The notes below the pieces were generated by a model. It had not been told where the DNA came from and did not search any database. It saw only the letters and a list, made by a program, of their open reading frames with translations. From NCBI GenBank assembly GCA_964636325.1, contig CAZWRV010000029.1:1-64000 (forward strand): a stretch of DNA of 64,000 bases, read 5' to 3'. The stretch comes from CAZWRV01 sp964636325 (GTDB taxonomy: Bacteria > Verrucomicrobiota > Lentisphaeria > Victivallales > GWF2-50-93). A program made the translations under genes and the position numbers. Each line of letters begins with the position of its first letter. Position 1 is the first letter of the stretch. This document shows, piece by piece, positions 8,843 through 16,481 of the stretch.

Positions 8843-8911
8843 GTTACCCCCAATGCCGTCTTTAAGTTGTTGTCCTTTTGGAAATATGCACCTTCAAACT
8901 GGATTTTCACG

Positions 8912-9766
8912 CTAAATGAGCATAAGTCGTCGGCGCATGTTCCTGCTAGTATCGGGAACGCGAAGGTCTTCGCGGATAATCCGGCTGACTTCCTTTGATT
9001 CTGGATCCTTGCGTATGCCGAGGCGAGTGAGGCAGAAGTCGTACTTCACCGGGTCTTCAGGGCAAATCCGGGCGAAGGAACGCGTGATGTCAATTGCGGC
9101 CTTGAGCCCTGCCTGCTTCCTCTCCGTGAACTTGAGGCCCGTGCCGATCTTCCACATGTGGGTGTCCAGGGGGACTACGAGCTTCGAGGCAGGTATTCTG
9201 TCCCAGCCGCCGGGGTCGACCGCGTCGCATCTTACCATCCAGCGCAGGTAGAGGTTCAGCCTTTTGCATGCGCTTCCCGCGGAGGGCAGTGGGAGGAGGT
9301 GCATTATCCGGCCGTGCGGATTGAGCGTCTTTGCGAAGCGTTCAATGGCAGGCACTACGGTTTCGTCGTCGTCGGCCATTCCCGCCTTGAAGCAGGCTTC
9401 CAGAGAACCTGACCGTGAAATCTCGCGCTTTACTGATGCGAGAAGTCCGGCGAGGCCTTCTCCGGTGATGAAGCGGTGCTTGAAGCCACTGAAGGCGCGC
9501 CTGATCTCGCCGTTGCTGGTTTCCCTTAGGAATGCGGACGGCGAGGGCTTCGAGATGATCTCCAGGGCCAGAGAGACGCTTTTGAGTATCTGCCGGACGT
9601 TGCCCAGCGCGAGGCAGGATGCGACCAGGCCCGCGATCTCGCGGTCGCGGACATCGTCGTAGCGGTAGAGGAACTGGAGCGGGTCGGGCTCGACATATTC
9701 GCGCCTGTTCAGGAGCAGATATGCCTTCTCCAGGGCGTGCCGGAGCCTGTCCTCGTCCCTAGTCAT
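8912..9766 (-). CDS. TIGR02757 family protein (DUF2400)
   Basis: A 284-residue protein matching TIGR02757: an alpha-helical, DNA-glycosylase-like (HhH-GPD related) fold with the landmarks DPLQFLYRYDDVRDREIAGLVASCLALGNVRQI, NLYLRWMVRCDAVDPGGW and LVVPLDTHMWKIG. No biochemical function is established for the family. It sits 3 bp after the rubredoxin stop codon at the distal end of the oxygen-defence cluster, which suggests cotranscription with it; a repair role would fit that setting but is only an inference. Confidence 0.85.
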   Translation of the reverse strand: MTRDEDRLRHALEKAYLLLNRREYVEPDPLQFLYRYDDVRDREIAGLVASCLALGNVRQILKSVSLALEIISKPSPSAFLRETSNGEIRRAFSGFKHRFITGEGLAGLLASVKREISRSGSLEACFKAGMADDDETVVPAIERFAKTLNPHGRIMHLLPLPSAGSACKRLNLYLRWMVRCDAVDPGGWDRIPASKLVVPLDTHMWKIGTGLKFTERKQAGLKAAIDITRSFARICPEDPVKYDFCLTRLGIRKDPESKEVSRIIREDLRVPDTSRNMRRRLMLI

Positions 9767-9769
9767 AGT

Positions 9770-9928
9770 TCACTGTTTCGAGAACTGGTCCTTGCCCGCG
9801 CCGCATTCAGGGCAGACCCAGTCGGCAGGAACCTTGTCGAAAGGCGTCCCTGGCTCCACGCCGTTGTCGGGGTCTCCCTTGGCCGGGTCGTAGACATACC
9901 CGCAGACGTCGCACACATACTTGTCCAT
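9770..9928 (-). CDS. Rubredoxin
   Basis: A 52-residue rubredoxin, the usual length. It has both iron-binding knuckles, YVCDVCGYVYDP and WVCPECGAGKDQF, giving the four Cys ligands of a single Fe centre, and the conserved GVEPGTPFDKVPADW core. It is the electron donor for flavodiiron oxygen reductases, superoxide reductase and rubrerythrin. The flavodiiron gene immediately upstream lacks its own rubredoxin domain, so this protein is the likely partner. It lies 32 bp after that gene and just before the TIGR02757 gene. Confidence 0.95.
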   Translation of the reverse strand: MDKYVCDVCGYVYDPAKGDPDNGVEPGTPFDKVPADWVCPECGAGKDQFSKQ

Positions 9929-9960
9929 CGCGTTCTCCTTTGCATCTTTGTTTAAAGGCG

Positions 9961-11175
9961 TTATATCTTCTTTACGGCCGTCTCCTTGACAGACCGTCCG
10001 AGGCCGGCGCCGAGCTCGCGGCACTTCATCAGGTCGGCGTCCGACGGCACGTATTTGAACTTCAACGGTTCCGCAGGCAAGCTTATGCCCATGGCATTCA
10101 GCGCTTCTGCGATCTGTGGTACCGCCTCGCCGCTCCACCCGAACGAGCCGAAAGCGGCGCCGATCTTGTTCTTCGGGCGGAGCCCCCGGACGTAGCAGAG
10201 GATGTCGGCCACGGTCGGGAACATGTTGTTGTTTATTGTGGGGGATCCGACGATCAGGGCTCCGGCGTCCAGAAGCTCGGTGACGACATCGCTCCTGTGG
10301 GATTCCGTGAGGCAGAACTCCTTGATTTCCAAGCCTTCGAGCCTCAGCCCTTCGCCGATGGACTGCGCCATCATGGCCGTGCTTCCCCACATCGTGTCGT
10401 AGGCTATGACGGCCTTGGGGGACGTAGGCTGCAGTGACCATTCCTGGTAGCGGCTCAGGATTTTGCCGGGATTGGCCCTCCATACCGGACCGTGGTCGGG
10501 CAGTATCATGCGGACCGGGAGCTTCAGCGCGGCAAACTCCTTGAGCGCCTTCAGTATCAGATCCGAGAACGGCATGAGGATGTTGGCGAAATACTTCTTC
10601 GCCTCCCAGTCGAGGATGGCTTCGCTGTTCTCGTCGTCGAATATCCTGGACGTCGCCAAGTGCATCCCGAAGGCGTCCTGGGAGAAGAGTACCTGCTCTT
10701 CCTTGAGATACGAGAACATGCTGTCGGGCCAGTGGAGCATCCTCGTCTCGACGAAGGACAGCTCCATATTGCCGAGGCTCAGCCTGTCGCCGGTCTTCAA
10801 GGGGTGGACCTCATGGAAGGGGCCGAAGTGGGCGGCGAGCGCCTTGACGCCGTTCTGCGACGCGAAGACCTTCTCGGGCCTGACCCTGTCGACGATCCAC
10901 GGCAGGGCGCCTGAATGGTCCATCTCCGAATGGTTGGAGACCACGTAGTCGATCTTTTCAGGCGGGACAACCGATGCGATCCTTGCGAGGAGCTCCTCTC
11001 TGAACGGATATTTCACGGAGTCGACCAGGGTGATCTTGTCCGCCAGGATGAGATATGCGTTGTAGGTGGTCCCCCGCTGGGTGGAGTAGCCGTGGAAGTT
11101 CCTGATGTTCCAGTCGGACGCGCCCACCCAGTGGACCTTTTCGGATACCTTTATTGATGTGAGCGGCCTGGTCAT
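9961..11175 (-). CDS. Flavodiiron protein (oxygen reductase, FprA/ROO type)
   Basis: A 404-residue protein: a metallo-beta-lactamase domain (about 1-250) joined to a flavodoxin domain (about 258-400), the core layout of class A flavodiiron proteins. Diiron ligands are visible as SNHSEMDHSG (H-x-E-x-D-H), MLHWPDS, FSQDAFG and LPDHGPVW. The FMN phosphate loop is TMWGSTAMMAQS. These cytosolic enzymes reduce O2 to water (some reduce NO) with electrons from rubredoxin. The start codon at 11175 overlaps the ferritin stop codon as ATGA, so translation is coupled. The apparent open frame extends further upstream to 11358, but that part only shadows the ferritin gene. Confidence 0.93.
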   Translation of the reverse strand: MTRPLTSIKVSEKVHWVGASDWNIRNFHGYSTQRGTTYNAYLILADKITLVDSVKYPFREELLARIASVVPPEKIDYVVSNHSEMDHSGALPWIVDRVRPEKVFASQNGVKALAAHFGPFHEVHPLKTGDRLSLGNMELSFVETRMLHWPDSMFSYLKEEQVLFSQDAFGMHLATSRIFDDENSEAILDWEAKKYFANILMPFSDLILKALKEFAALKLPVRMILPDHGPVWRANPGKILSRYQEWSLQPTSPKAVIAYDTMWGSTAMMAQSIGEGLRLEGLEIKEFCLTESHRSDVVTELLDAGALIVGSPTINNNMFPTVADILCYVRGLRPKNKIGAAFGSFGWSGEAVPQIAEALNAMGISLPAEPLKFKYVPSDADLMKCRELGAGLGRSVKETAVKKI

Positions 11176-11720
11176 GCGGCAGGCCCCGCCTTGGCTGCGG
11201 CCAGTCCGCCGCCAGGTATGGCTGGAATTGCAAAGGTTCTCTGGCCAAGCTCCCTGTCCTTCATGATGAGGCCGGCCTTGGCGTCGCCCAGCATCTTCAG
11301 CTCGTTTATTATCTCGGTCACGTTGGCCTCCTCCTCGACCTGCTCGCCGACATACCACTGGATGAAGTTGCTTGTGGCGAAGTCCTTGTCCTTGGCGGCG
11401 GCCTCGGCAATCCTGTCGATCCTTGATGTGACGATATTCTCGTGCTCAAGGGCATGCTCGAAGACGGCGAGCGGCGACTTCCAGGAGACGGGCGGCTGCT
11501 TTATCGCCTGCAGTTCGACCTTCCCGCCGCGCTGAATCAGATAGTTGTAGAGGCCGGTTCCGTGGCAGAGCTCCTCCTGCGTCTGCACCGTCATCCAGTT
11601 GGCGAATCCGTTGAGGCCTTCGGACTTGAAATGCGCGGCCATCGCGAAATAAATGTAGGCGGAATAGTATTCGAACGTGATCTGATCGTTTATAAGCTTT
11701 TCCACATTCTTGGTAAGCAT
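11172..11720 (-). CDS. Ferritin (FtnA type)
   Basis: A 182-residue ferritin: four-helix bundle beginning MLTKNVEKLINDQITFEYYSAY, with ferroxidase ligands in QTQEELCHG and EQVEEEANVTEIINELK. The C-terminal tail after residue 165 is Gly/Ala/Pro-rich and longer than usual. It stores iron and consumes H2O2 or O2 during iron oxidation. Two in-frame ATGs exist: 11720 has GGAGG at a proper 8-base distance, whereas 11726 would overlap the preceding stop as ATGA but has only 2 bases to GGAGG. I favour 11720. It sits between the superoxide reductase and flavodiiron genes. Confidence 0.92.
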   Translation of the reverse strand: MLTKNVEKLINDQITFEYYSAYIYFAMAAHFKSEGLNGFANWMTVQTQEELCHGTGLYNYLIQRGGKVELQAIKQPPVSWKSPLAVFEHALEHENIVTSRIDRIAEAAAKDKDFATSNFIQWYVGEQVEEEANVTEIINELKMLGDAKAGLIMKDRELGQRTFAIPAIPGGGLAAAKAGPAA

Positions 11721-11722
11721 GG

Positions 11723-12103
11723 TCATGCCCTCCAGAGTCCGTGGAGGTTGCAGTATGCCCTGATGACGAGGCCCGGCTGTTCGGGCACGTAGAACTCCGC
11801 CTCCGGCGCCTGGCCGGCCTTGAGGTATTTCCTGTTGACGTAGTCCTTGTTGATGACCTCGACCCACTGGATGTGGTGCTCCTCCGTCATCGGGTGGGGG
11901 ACCGATCCAACGCTGATCTTGATTCCGGAGCCGGCCTTCGCGAGCACCGGCACGTGCTTTTCCTTTCCGGCGTCCTGCGTCTTCTCCTTAAGCGTCTCCA
12001 CCGGTTCGTTGCAGCATGTCAGATCGCTGCATTGCCCGGAACTGAGGACTTCCAGCGTCAGCCCTGTCTTCGCACATTTGAGCACTTCGTTTCTCGTCGG
12101 CAT
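11723..12103 (-). CDS. Desulfoferrodoxin-like superoxide reductase with altered Center I
   Basis: A 126-residue protein matching desulfoferrodoxin. It reduces superoxide to H2O2 in anaerobes. The catalytic Center II ligands are all present: EKHVP, HPMTEEHHIQW and CNLHGLW (four His and one Cys), plus the Glu-Lys pair. The N-terminal desulforedoxin-like Center I, normally C-x2-C plus CC, reads KCAKTG with Thr13 in place of the second Cys; Cys10, Cys30 and Cys31 remain and there is an extra Cys25. Center I is probably lost or rebuilt. It lies in the peroxide-defence cluster directly before ferritin. Confidence 0.9.
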   Translation of the reverse strand: MPTRNEVLKCAKTGLTLEVLSSGQCSDLTCCNEPVETLKEKTQDAGKEKHVPVLAKAGSGIKISVGSVPHPMTEEHHIQWVEVINKDYVNRKYLKAGQAPEAEFYVPEQPGLVIRAYCNLHGLWRA

Positions 12104-12134
12104 TGATGGCCTCCTTTGAATTATGATGTTGACG

Positions 12135-12710
12135 TCAATAGTTTTCGGCGATCACTTCGAAATAGGACTGCGGATGTCCGCAGGCCGGGCATTTCTTGGG
12201 GGCTTCCAAGCCCTCGTAGGTGTAGCCGCACTTCCTGCACTGCCACACGGACTTGGACGCCTTCTTGAATACGGCGGACGATTCGACGTTCTTGAGAAGG
12301 GCGTTGTATCTCTTCTCGTGCGCCTTCTCCGCAACGGAGACCGAGCGGAACTTGTTGGCGATCTCGGTGAGGCCTTCCTCTTCTGCGATTTTCGCAAATG
12401 AAGGATAAAGCTCGCTCCACTCGTGGTGTTCGCCGGCCGCGGCGGCCTTCAGATTCTCCGCCGTCGTCCCGATCACTCCGGCAGGATAGGACGCGGTGAT
12501 CTCAAGGTCTCCGCCTTCCAGGAACTTGAAGAAGTTCTTTGCGTGTATCCTTTCCTGATCCGCCGTGGTTTCGAAGATCGCGGCGATCTGCTCGTAGCCT
12601 TCCTTCGCCGCGACGCCCGCGAAATACGAGTAGCGGTTCCTCGCCTGAGATTCGCCAGCGAACGACTTGAGCAGGTTCTTTTCCGTCTTCGTCCCTTTGA
12701 TGCTTGCCAT
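12135..12710 (-). CDS. Rubrerythrin
   Basis: A 191-residue rubrerythrin, the usual length. The N-terminal diiron four-helix domain shows LLKSFAGESQARNRYSYFA, TTADQERIHAKNFF, EHHEWSELYPSFAKIAEEEG and AEKAHEKRYNALL. The C-terminal rubredoxin-like domain has CRKCGYTYEG and CPACGHPQSYFEV. It is a cytosolic NADH-linked peroxidase in anaerobes that uses rubredoxin-type electron transfer. ATG at 12710 is preceded by AAAGGAGG, a near-ideal ribosome site. It lies first in the defence set after the perR gene, separated from it by a 175-bp space that carries an inverted repeat. Confidence 0.95.
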   Translation of the reverse strand: MASIKGTKTEKNLLKSFAGESQARNRYSYFAGVAAKEGYEQIAAIFETTADQERIHAKNFFKFLEGGDLEITASYPAGVIGTTAENLKAAAAGEHHEWSELYPSFAKIAEEEGLTEIANKFRSVSVAEKAHEKRYNALLKNVESSAVFKKASKSVWQCRKCGYTYEGLEAPKKCPACGHPQSYFEVIAENY

Positions 12711-12829
12711 GTTTTCTCCTCCTTTTTTTCTAATAAAACAGACGTTCTTGCATTCCCGTTTAGCCATTAACTCGGAAAAAGGGAACAGCTCGGTGAATTT
12801 AGAAAAATCCAGAACCGCGCGGGCAGGCG

Positions 12830-12869
12830 AATATTCGGTCAGTTAAAGGGGGGTAGCTCACCGAATATT
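12830..12869. promoter_or_regulatory. Inverted repeat upstream of rubrerythrin
   Basis: AATATTCGGT at 12830-12839 and ACCGAATATT at 12860-12869 are perfect 10-bp inverted arms 20 bp apart, about 120-160 bp upstream of the rubrerythrin start and just past the perR stop. A second palindrome, ATCTAC-C-GTAGAT, lies at 12874-12886. They could be operator half-sites for the cluster or an RNA hairpin after perR; there is no T run and no classical PerR box. Confidence 0.4.
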
Positions 12870-12885
12870 TACCATCTACCGTAGA

Positions 12886-13263
12886 TCACCCCTCGCACTT
12901 GTCGCAGACGCCGACGAACTCAAGCCTGAAGTTCTCCAGGGCATTCTCCCGGAGAACCTCCTCGAGAACCTTTTCAGCCTCGACAAGCTTGTGGTAAGAG
13001 AAGTCCATGACCTTGCCGCAGGCCCTGCACCGCAGGTGGTGATGGCGGTCCACGTTGCCGTCGAAGCGCTTCTGCGTGCCGCTCACCTCGATCTTGTTTA
13101 TTATGCCGTGCTTAGACATGAGCTCCAGGTTCCTGTATACGGAGCCTAGGCTTATCTTGGGTATTTTGGACTTTATTACGTTGTAGAATTCGTCGGCGGT
13201 GGGATGGGACTTGAGCTTCTTGAGCTCCTCCAGTATCAGCTTTCTCTGGGATGTGAAGAGCAT
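12886..13263 (-). CDS. perR: PerR-type peroxide-sensing regulator (Fur family)
   Basis: A 125-residue Fur-family repressor with a winged-helix N-terminus (HPTADEFYNVIKSKIPKISLGSVYRNLELM) and a C-terminal dimerisation domain with a structural zinc site, CRACGK and CDKCEG. Aligned by eye with Bacillus PerR, all five regulatory metal ligands are matched: His of HPTAD, Asp of RFDG, the two His of the RHHHLRC segment and Asp of KVMDF. That favours Fe/Mn-dependent peroxide sensing over Fur. ATG at 13263 has GGGAGG 8 bases upstream; the longer frame to 13332 adds nothing conserved. It heads the oxygen-defence cluster and probably controls it. Confidence 0.85.
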   Translation of the reverse strand: MLFTSQRKLILEELKKLKSHPTADEFYNVIKSKIPKISLGSVYRNLELMSKHGIINKIEVSGTQKRFDGNVDRHHHLRCRACGKVMDFSYHKLVEAEKVLEEVLRENALENFRLEFVGVCDKCEG

Positions 13264-13351
13264 GTCCGGGCCTCCCTGTTGTTGTGAATGGTTATTATTG
13301 CCCAATTTCGCATGCCTGGAACAAAAAATCAAGCCCGGAAACGGAAAAAAA

Positions 13352-15685
13352 TCAAAGTCCGTAGTAATTGCTGTAGTATTCCGAGACCCTGTAAATCGGA
13401 TTCTGCCTGTCCTTCTTCGACTTCATGAAGTAGACTTTGGACTTGGGGCTGTTCTTGTCCTTGTGGAACTTGACCGCCATGATGAAGTAGAGGACTGCCT
13501 CGTCTTCCGGTGAGATGTTCCCCATGTAGTCGCTTATCTTCTCAGGCGGGATCTTCCCGAGCCAGAGTGAGGCGACGATAGGGATGAAGAGGTTTCCGCT
13601 GCTCCTGTACTTTGCGATGAGCTGTTCAGCGTTCTCCTTCCAGGGATCGATGTTGTTTTTCCAGCAGAGGAAGACTTTCCAGAATTCGGGGAAGTCCTTC
13701 GGCGGGATGGCGAGATGGAGAACCTCCTTTTCCCTTCCGCCGCTCAACATGTGATATATGTAGTATTCCCTCACCTTGTCGATGGAGACGTCGGCGAAGT
13801 CGGAGTCGGAAAGCCTTCCATAGATCAGCTTGGTCCTGATGTTCTGGACGAGGAATTCTTCCCTCAATGTCGGATCCTTTCCGAGTGAGTCCAGAAGTTT
13901 TCCGGAGAAGGCCGGACTGGGGAGCTTCTGCGCCAGCGGGAGCATTTTCAGAGCCCTCTGCCCCTCGGAGAGCTTTGTCATTCCGAGGAACTTCTCGTAT
14001 TCTGCCAGCGCCTCCTCGCCCTTTCCGTCGGAAATCTGAGCGTATGCCAGCATGTGCCTGGCCTGCTCGTCGGCGGGGTTTAGCGCGGCCCATTCGGCGA
14101 ACGCCTTTTCCGCGCCCTTCCAGTTGCGTTCCCTCACACAGCTCCGTCCGAGCTCATGCCATGCCTCAGGGAATTTCGGATCGGCGGCCACGGCCTTTTC
14201 AAAATATTCCTTGGCCGTCGGCGATACGCCCAGGGCCCTCCCGTAGAGGTAGACGGCCCTGGGGTCGGAAGTGTCCTTGCCTAGCCAGTCTAGGAATATC
14301 TTGATCCTGGTTTCGTCCCATTCGGGGGTCATGAGCATGTCCTGGATCCTCGATATCAACGCGGTGTTGTCCTTGTTCTTCTGGAACACCTTGGGGGCCT
14401 CGGACTCCACGCTGGCCGTCATCTTGGCGCCGATCAGGAGCTTGATGTAGGTTTCGCAGGATTCGTTCGACATCGCGGCCGGATCCAGCTCCGCCAGATA
14501 CTTGCGCATCTCGTCCTTCTTGTCCGCCTTCTCAAGGCAGTCCGCGAGCATGATCAGCACGTCGGTTCTTTTGTCCTTGTCCTTGATGTTTGTCGCGGCC
14601 TCGGTGAGTATCGCGATCCTGTCGTGGAGCTTGTCGCTGTTCTCCGCGGCCGCCCTGTAGGAGGCGCCGTCCAGGAACTTCTTCGCGGCATAGAGGTAGA
14701 CGCCCTTGGCCTCCGCCTTAGATTCGCGAGCGAGGAGCGCGGCGAACGCCTTGAGCTGTTCCAGCTTGAGATCCTGCTTCGACGCCTTTTTGAAGTTGGC
14801 GAGGGCCTCCGGATTCCTGCCGGCCGCAAGGTAGGCTTCCGCCGCGGCGAGGGAGACGGCGGGGTTGTCGGGGAACTTCTTCTGCATGGCTTCAAGGAGC
14901 GGCGCGGCCGCGTCGAACTTCTTGCCGGCGGAGAGTATGCGTGAGAGCACGATGTAGACGGCCGGATCTGCGCTTGCGGCGTCCACCGCCTTCTGGTACG
15001 CCTCCGCGGCGGCATCCTCGTTCCTGAGCTGCAGCTGGCAGTCGCCGATCTTGGCCCAGAGCTCGGGCTTGTTCTGGGCCGCGGCGGCTCCGGAATAGAG
15101 CTTCAGCGCCTCCTCGAACCGCTGTTCCTTGGCGGCCGCGTCGCCTGCGGCAACAGCCTCGGCCGCAAGCTGATCGGGAGTCTTCTGGGCGCTCCCCTTC
15201 GCCGGTTCCGGACCTTTTGAGGCGGACTCGGGCTTCTTAGACGAGAGAATGTTGAAGCAGAGCAGCCCGGCGGCCGCTAAGATTATAAGGGCCGCTGCTG
15301 CGCATGCGGCGATGATTTTAGCCTTGGGCGATCCGAGAAGCGACGCCATCTTCGGACGCCCCTGGCCGCCCTTGTCCTGCGCGCCCTGCGCATCGCCCTT
15401 CGCTGAAGTGTCCGCATGCTGCGCCTGGGCCTTCTTCTCCCCGTCCATAAGCATCTGCTCGAAGAGGGAAGGGGACTGGCCGTCCTTTCCCTGGGATGCC
15501 GGCGTATCATCCTGCCTGGGCGTGAGAATCTTCCCCATGGAGGAGCCATGCTTGCCGTCGGAACTGCCACCTAGCAGGGGGACGTCGTCGAAGGAGAATT
15601 CCGAATCGGGCTTGTTTTCGCCGATCCGGCCTAGTTCCTGTTCGAACGAGAACCTCTCAGTTGGACTGTCCTTTTTCTGGCTCAT
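13352..15685 (-). CDS. TPR-repeat protein with one membrane anchor
   Basis: A 777-residue protein. A charged, Gly/Gln-rich cytoplasmic N-terminus (about 1-120) is followed by one TM helix (AKIIAACAAAALIILAAAGLLCF) and a long helical region with tetratricopeptide repeats, for example ALKLYSGAAAAQNKPELWAKIGDCQLQLRNEDAAAEAYQKAV and AWHELGRSCVRERNWKGAEKAFAEWAALNPADEQARHMLAYA. Such proteins are scaffolds; no enzyme domain is seen. The frame extends to a TTG at 15769, but the ATG at 15685 gives a cleaner N-terminus, though its ribosome site is weak. It is divergent from the HU/IHF gene across a 358-bp space. Confidence 0.75.
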   Translation of the reverse strand: MSQKKDSPTERFSFEQELGRIGENKPDSEFSFDDVPLLGGSSDGKHGSSMGKILTPRQDDTPASQGKDGQSPSLFEQMLMDGEKKAQAQHADTSAKGDAQGAQDKGGQGRPKMASLLGSPKAKIIAACAAAALIILAAAGLLCFNILSSKKPESASKGPEPAKGSAQKTPDQLAAEAVAAGDAAAKEQRFEEALKLYSGAAAAQNKPELWAKIGDCQLQLRNEDAAAEAYQKAVDAASADPAVYIVLSRILSAGKKFDAAAPLLEAMQKKFPDNPAVSLAAAEAYLAAGRNPEALANFKKASKQDLKLEQLKAFAALLARESKAEAKGVYLYAAKKFLDGASYRAAAENSDKLHDRIAILTEAATNIKDKDKRTDVLIMLADCLEKADKKDEMRKYLAELDPAAMSNESCETYIKLLIGAKMTASVESEAPKVFQKNKDNTALISRIQDMLMTPEWDETRIKIFLDWLGKDTSDPRAVYLYGRALGVSPTAKEYFEKAVAADPKFPEAWHELGRSCVRERNWKGAEKAFAEWAALNPADEQARHMLAYAQISDGKGEEALAEYEKFLGMTKLSEGQRALKMLPLAQKLPSPAFSGKLLDSLGKDPTLREEFLVQNIRTKLIYGRLSDSDFADVSIDKVREYYIYHMLSGGREKEVLHLAIPPKDFPEFWKVFLCWKNNIDPWKENAEQLIAKYRSSGNLFIPIVASLWLGKIPPEKISDYMGNISPEDEAVLYFIMAVKFHKDKNSPKSKVYFMKSKKDRQNPIYRVSEYYSNYYGL

Positions 15686-15961
15686 TTTTCGCCGCCGTCT
15701 TCTTTGAATGCCGTCGGCCGGCGCCTGTGGCGCGGAACCGTCTGCCGGACGCAAATTCTCGGAGGGCAATGTCCTTTTGCCGGATTCGAATACATCCTTA
15801 CTGGATTGCGATAAAATTCTAGTCTACCACTTCCCCGCGCTTTTTGCAAACAGCAGGCCATGCCGTCCGGATACAGATCTCCTCATCTTTTGAGCTTTCA
15901 TTGGTGGGCGTGGCAGGAAATCTGAAATTATGTGTAAATGCAAGAAAATTAAAACTTTAAC

Positions 15962-15989
15962 TTGAACCGGAGCAAGCGCCGTGTATCTT
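15962..15989 (+). promoter_or_regulatory. Candidate sigma-70-type promoter for the HU/IHF gene
   Basis: TTGAAC at 15962-15967 and TATCTT at 15984-15989, 16 bp apart, lie about 55 bp before the ATG of the HU/IHF gene. The rest of the 358-bp divergent space (15686-16043) is AT-rich near 15930-15960 and shows no open frame that looks real. The same -10 hexamer and spacing recur at 34903-34930. Confidence 0.4.
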
Positions 15990-16043
15990 TATGCGTTTAA
16001 CTGGCAGTCTAACAATGCAATCACATCAGGGAGAGAAGGTAAA

Positions 16044-16385
16044 ATGACGAAAAGGGACTTTGTCGTCCGAATCGCAAAGGAGATCGGACTCACACAGAAC
16101 CAGGTGGCCGTGGCGGTCCAGAAGACTTTGGACTACATATCGAACGAACTGGCCGCGGGAAGAAACATCGAGCTCAGGAACTTCGGCGTGTTCGAGGTTA
16201 AAATCCGCAAGAGCCGCATAGGCCGCAACCCCAACAAGCCCAAGAACCAGGTCGTCATTCCGGAGCGCGCGGTCGTCAAGTTCCGCGCCGGCAAGGAGCT
16301 GAAGGACCGCGTCGAGCAGCTGAAGTCTTCGAAGCTCTCGAAGCAGCCCAAGTCCAAGGCGAAGAAGATCTCCAGGAAGAAATAG
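16044..16385 (+). CDS. HU/IHF family DNA-binding protein
   Basis: A 113-residue DNA-bending protein. MTKRDFVVRIAKEIGLTQNQVAVAVQ forms the helical body, IELRNFGVFEV and the RIGRNPNKPKNQVVIPERAVVKFRAGKELKDRV arm match the HU/IHF beta-arm with its proline tip. The NP in the arm and RNFG are IHF-like, but with a single copy a homodimeric HU-like role is possible. About 15 extra Lys/Ser residues extend the C-terminus. ATG at 16044 follows GAGAGAAGGT; the upstream frame start at 15981 lies in the promoter region. It is followed after about 100 bp by hisS on the same strand. Confidence 0.92.
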   Translation: MTKRDFVVRIAKEIGLTQNQVAVAVQKTLDYISNELAAGRNIELRNFGVFEVKIRKSRIGRNPNKPKNQVVIPERAVVKFRAGKELKDRVEQLKSSKLSKQPKSKAKKISRKK

Positions 16386-16481
16386 TCGGCTTCCTCGGAT
16401 GAATATTCACCAACCGGGCATCATCCCCCTCCGCCGGGGGCGATGCCCATTTTCATCGCAACCCCACCCTCCCTCAGCCAT

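Noticed and set aside
12129..12138. TTGACGTCAA palindrome near the rubrerythrin stop as a regulator site
   Set aside because: A 10-bp palindrome partly in a coding end, with no second half-site or promoter; likely chance.
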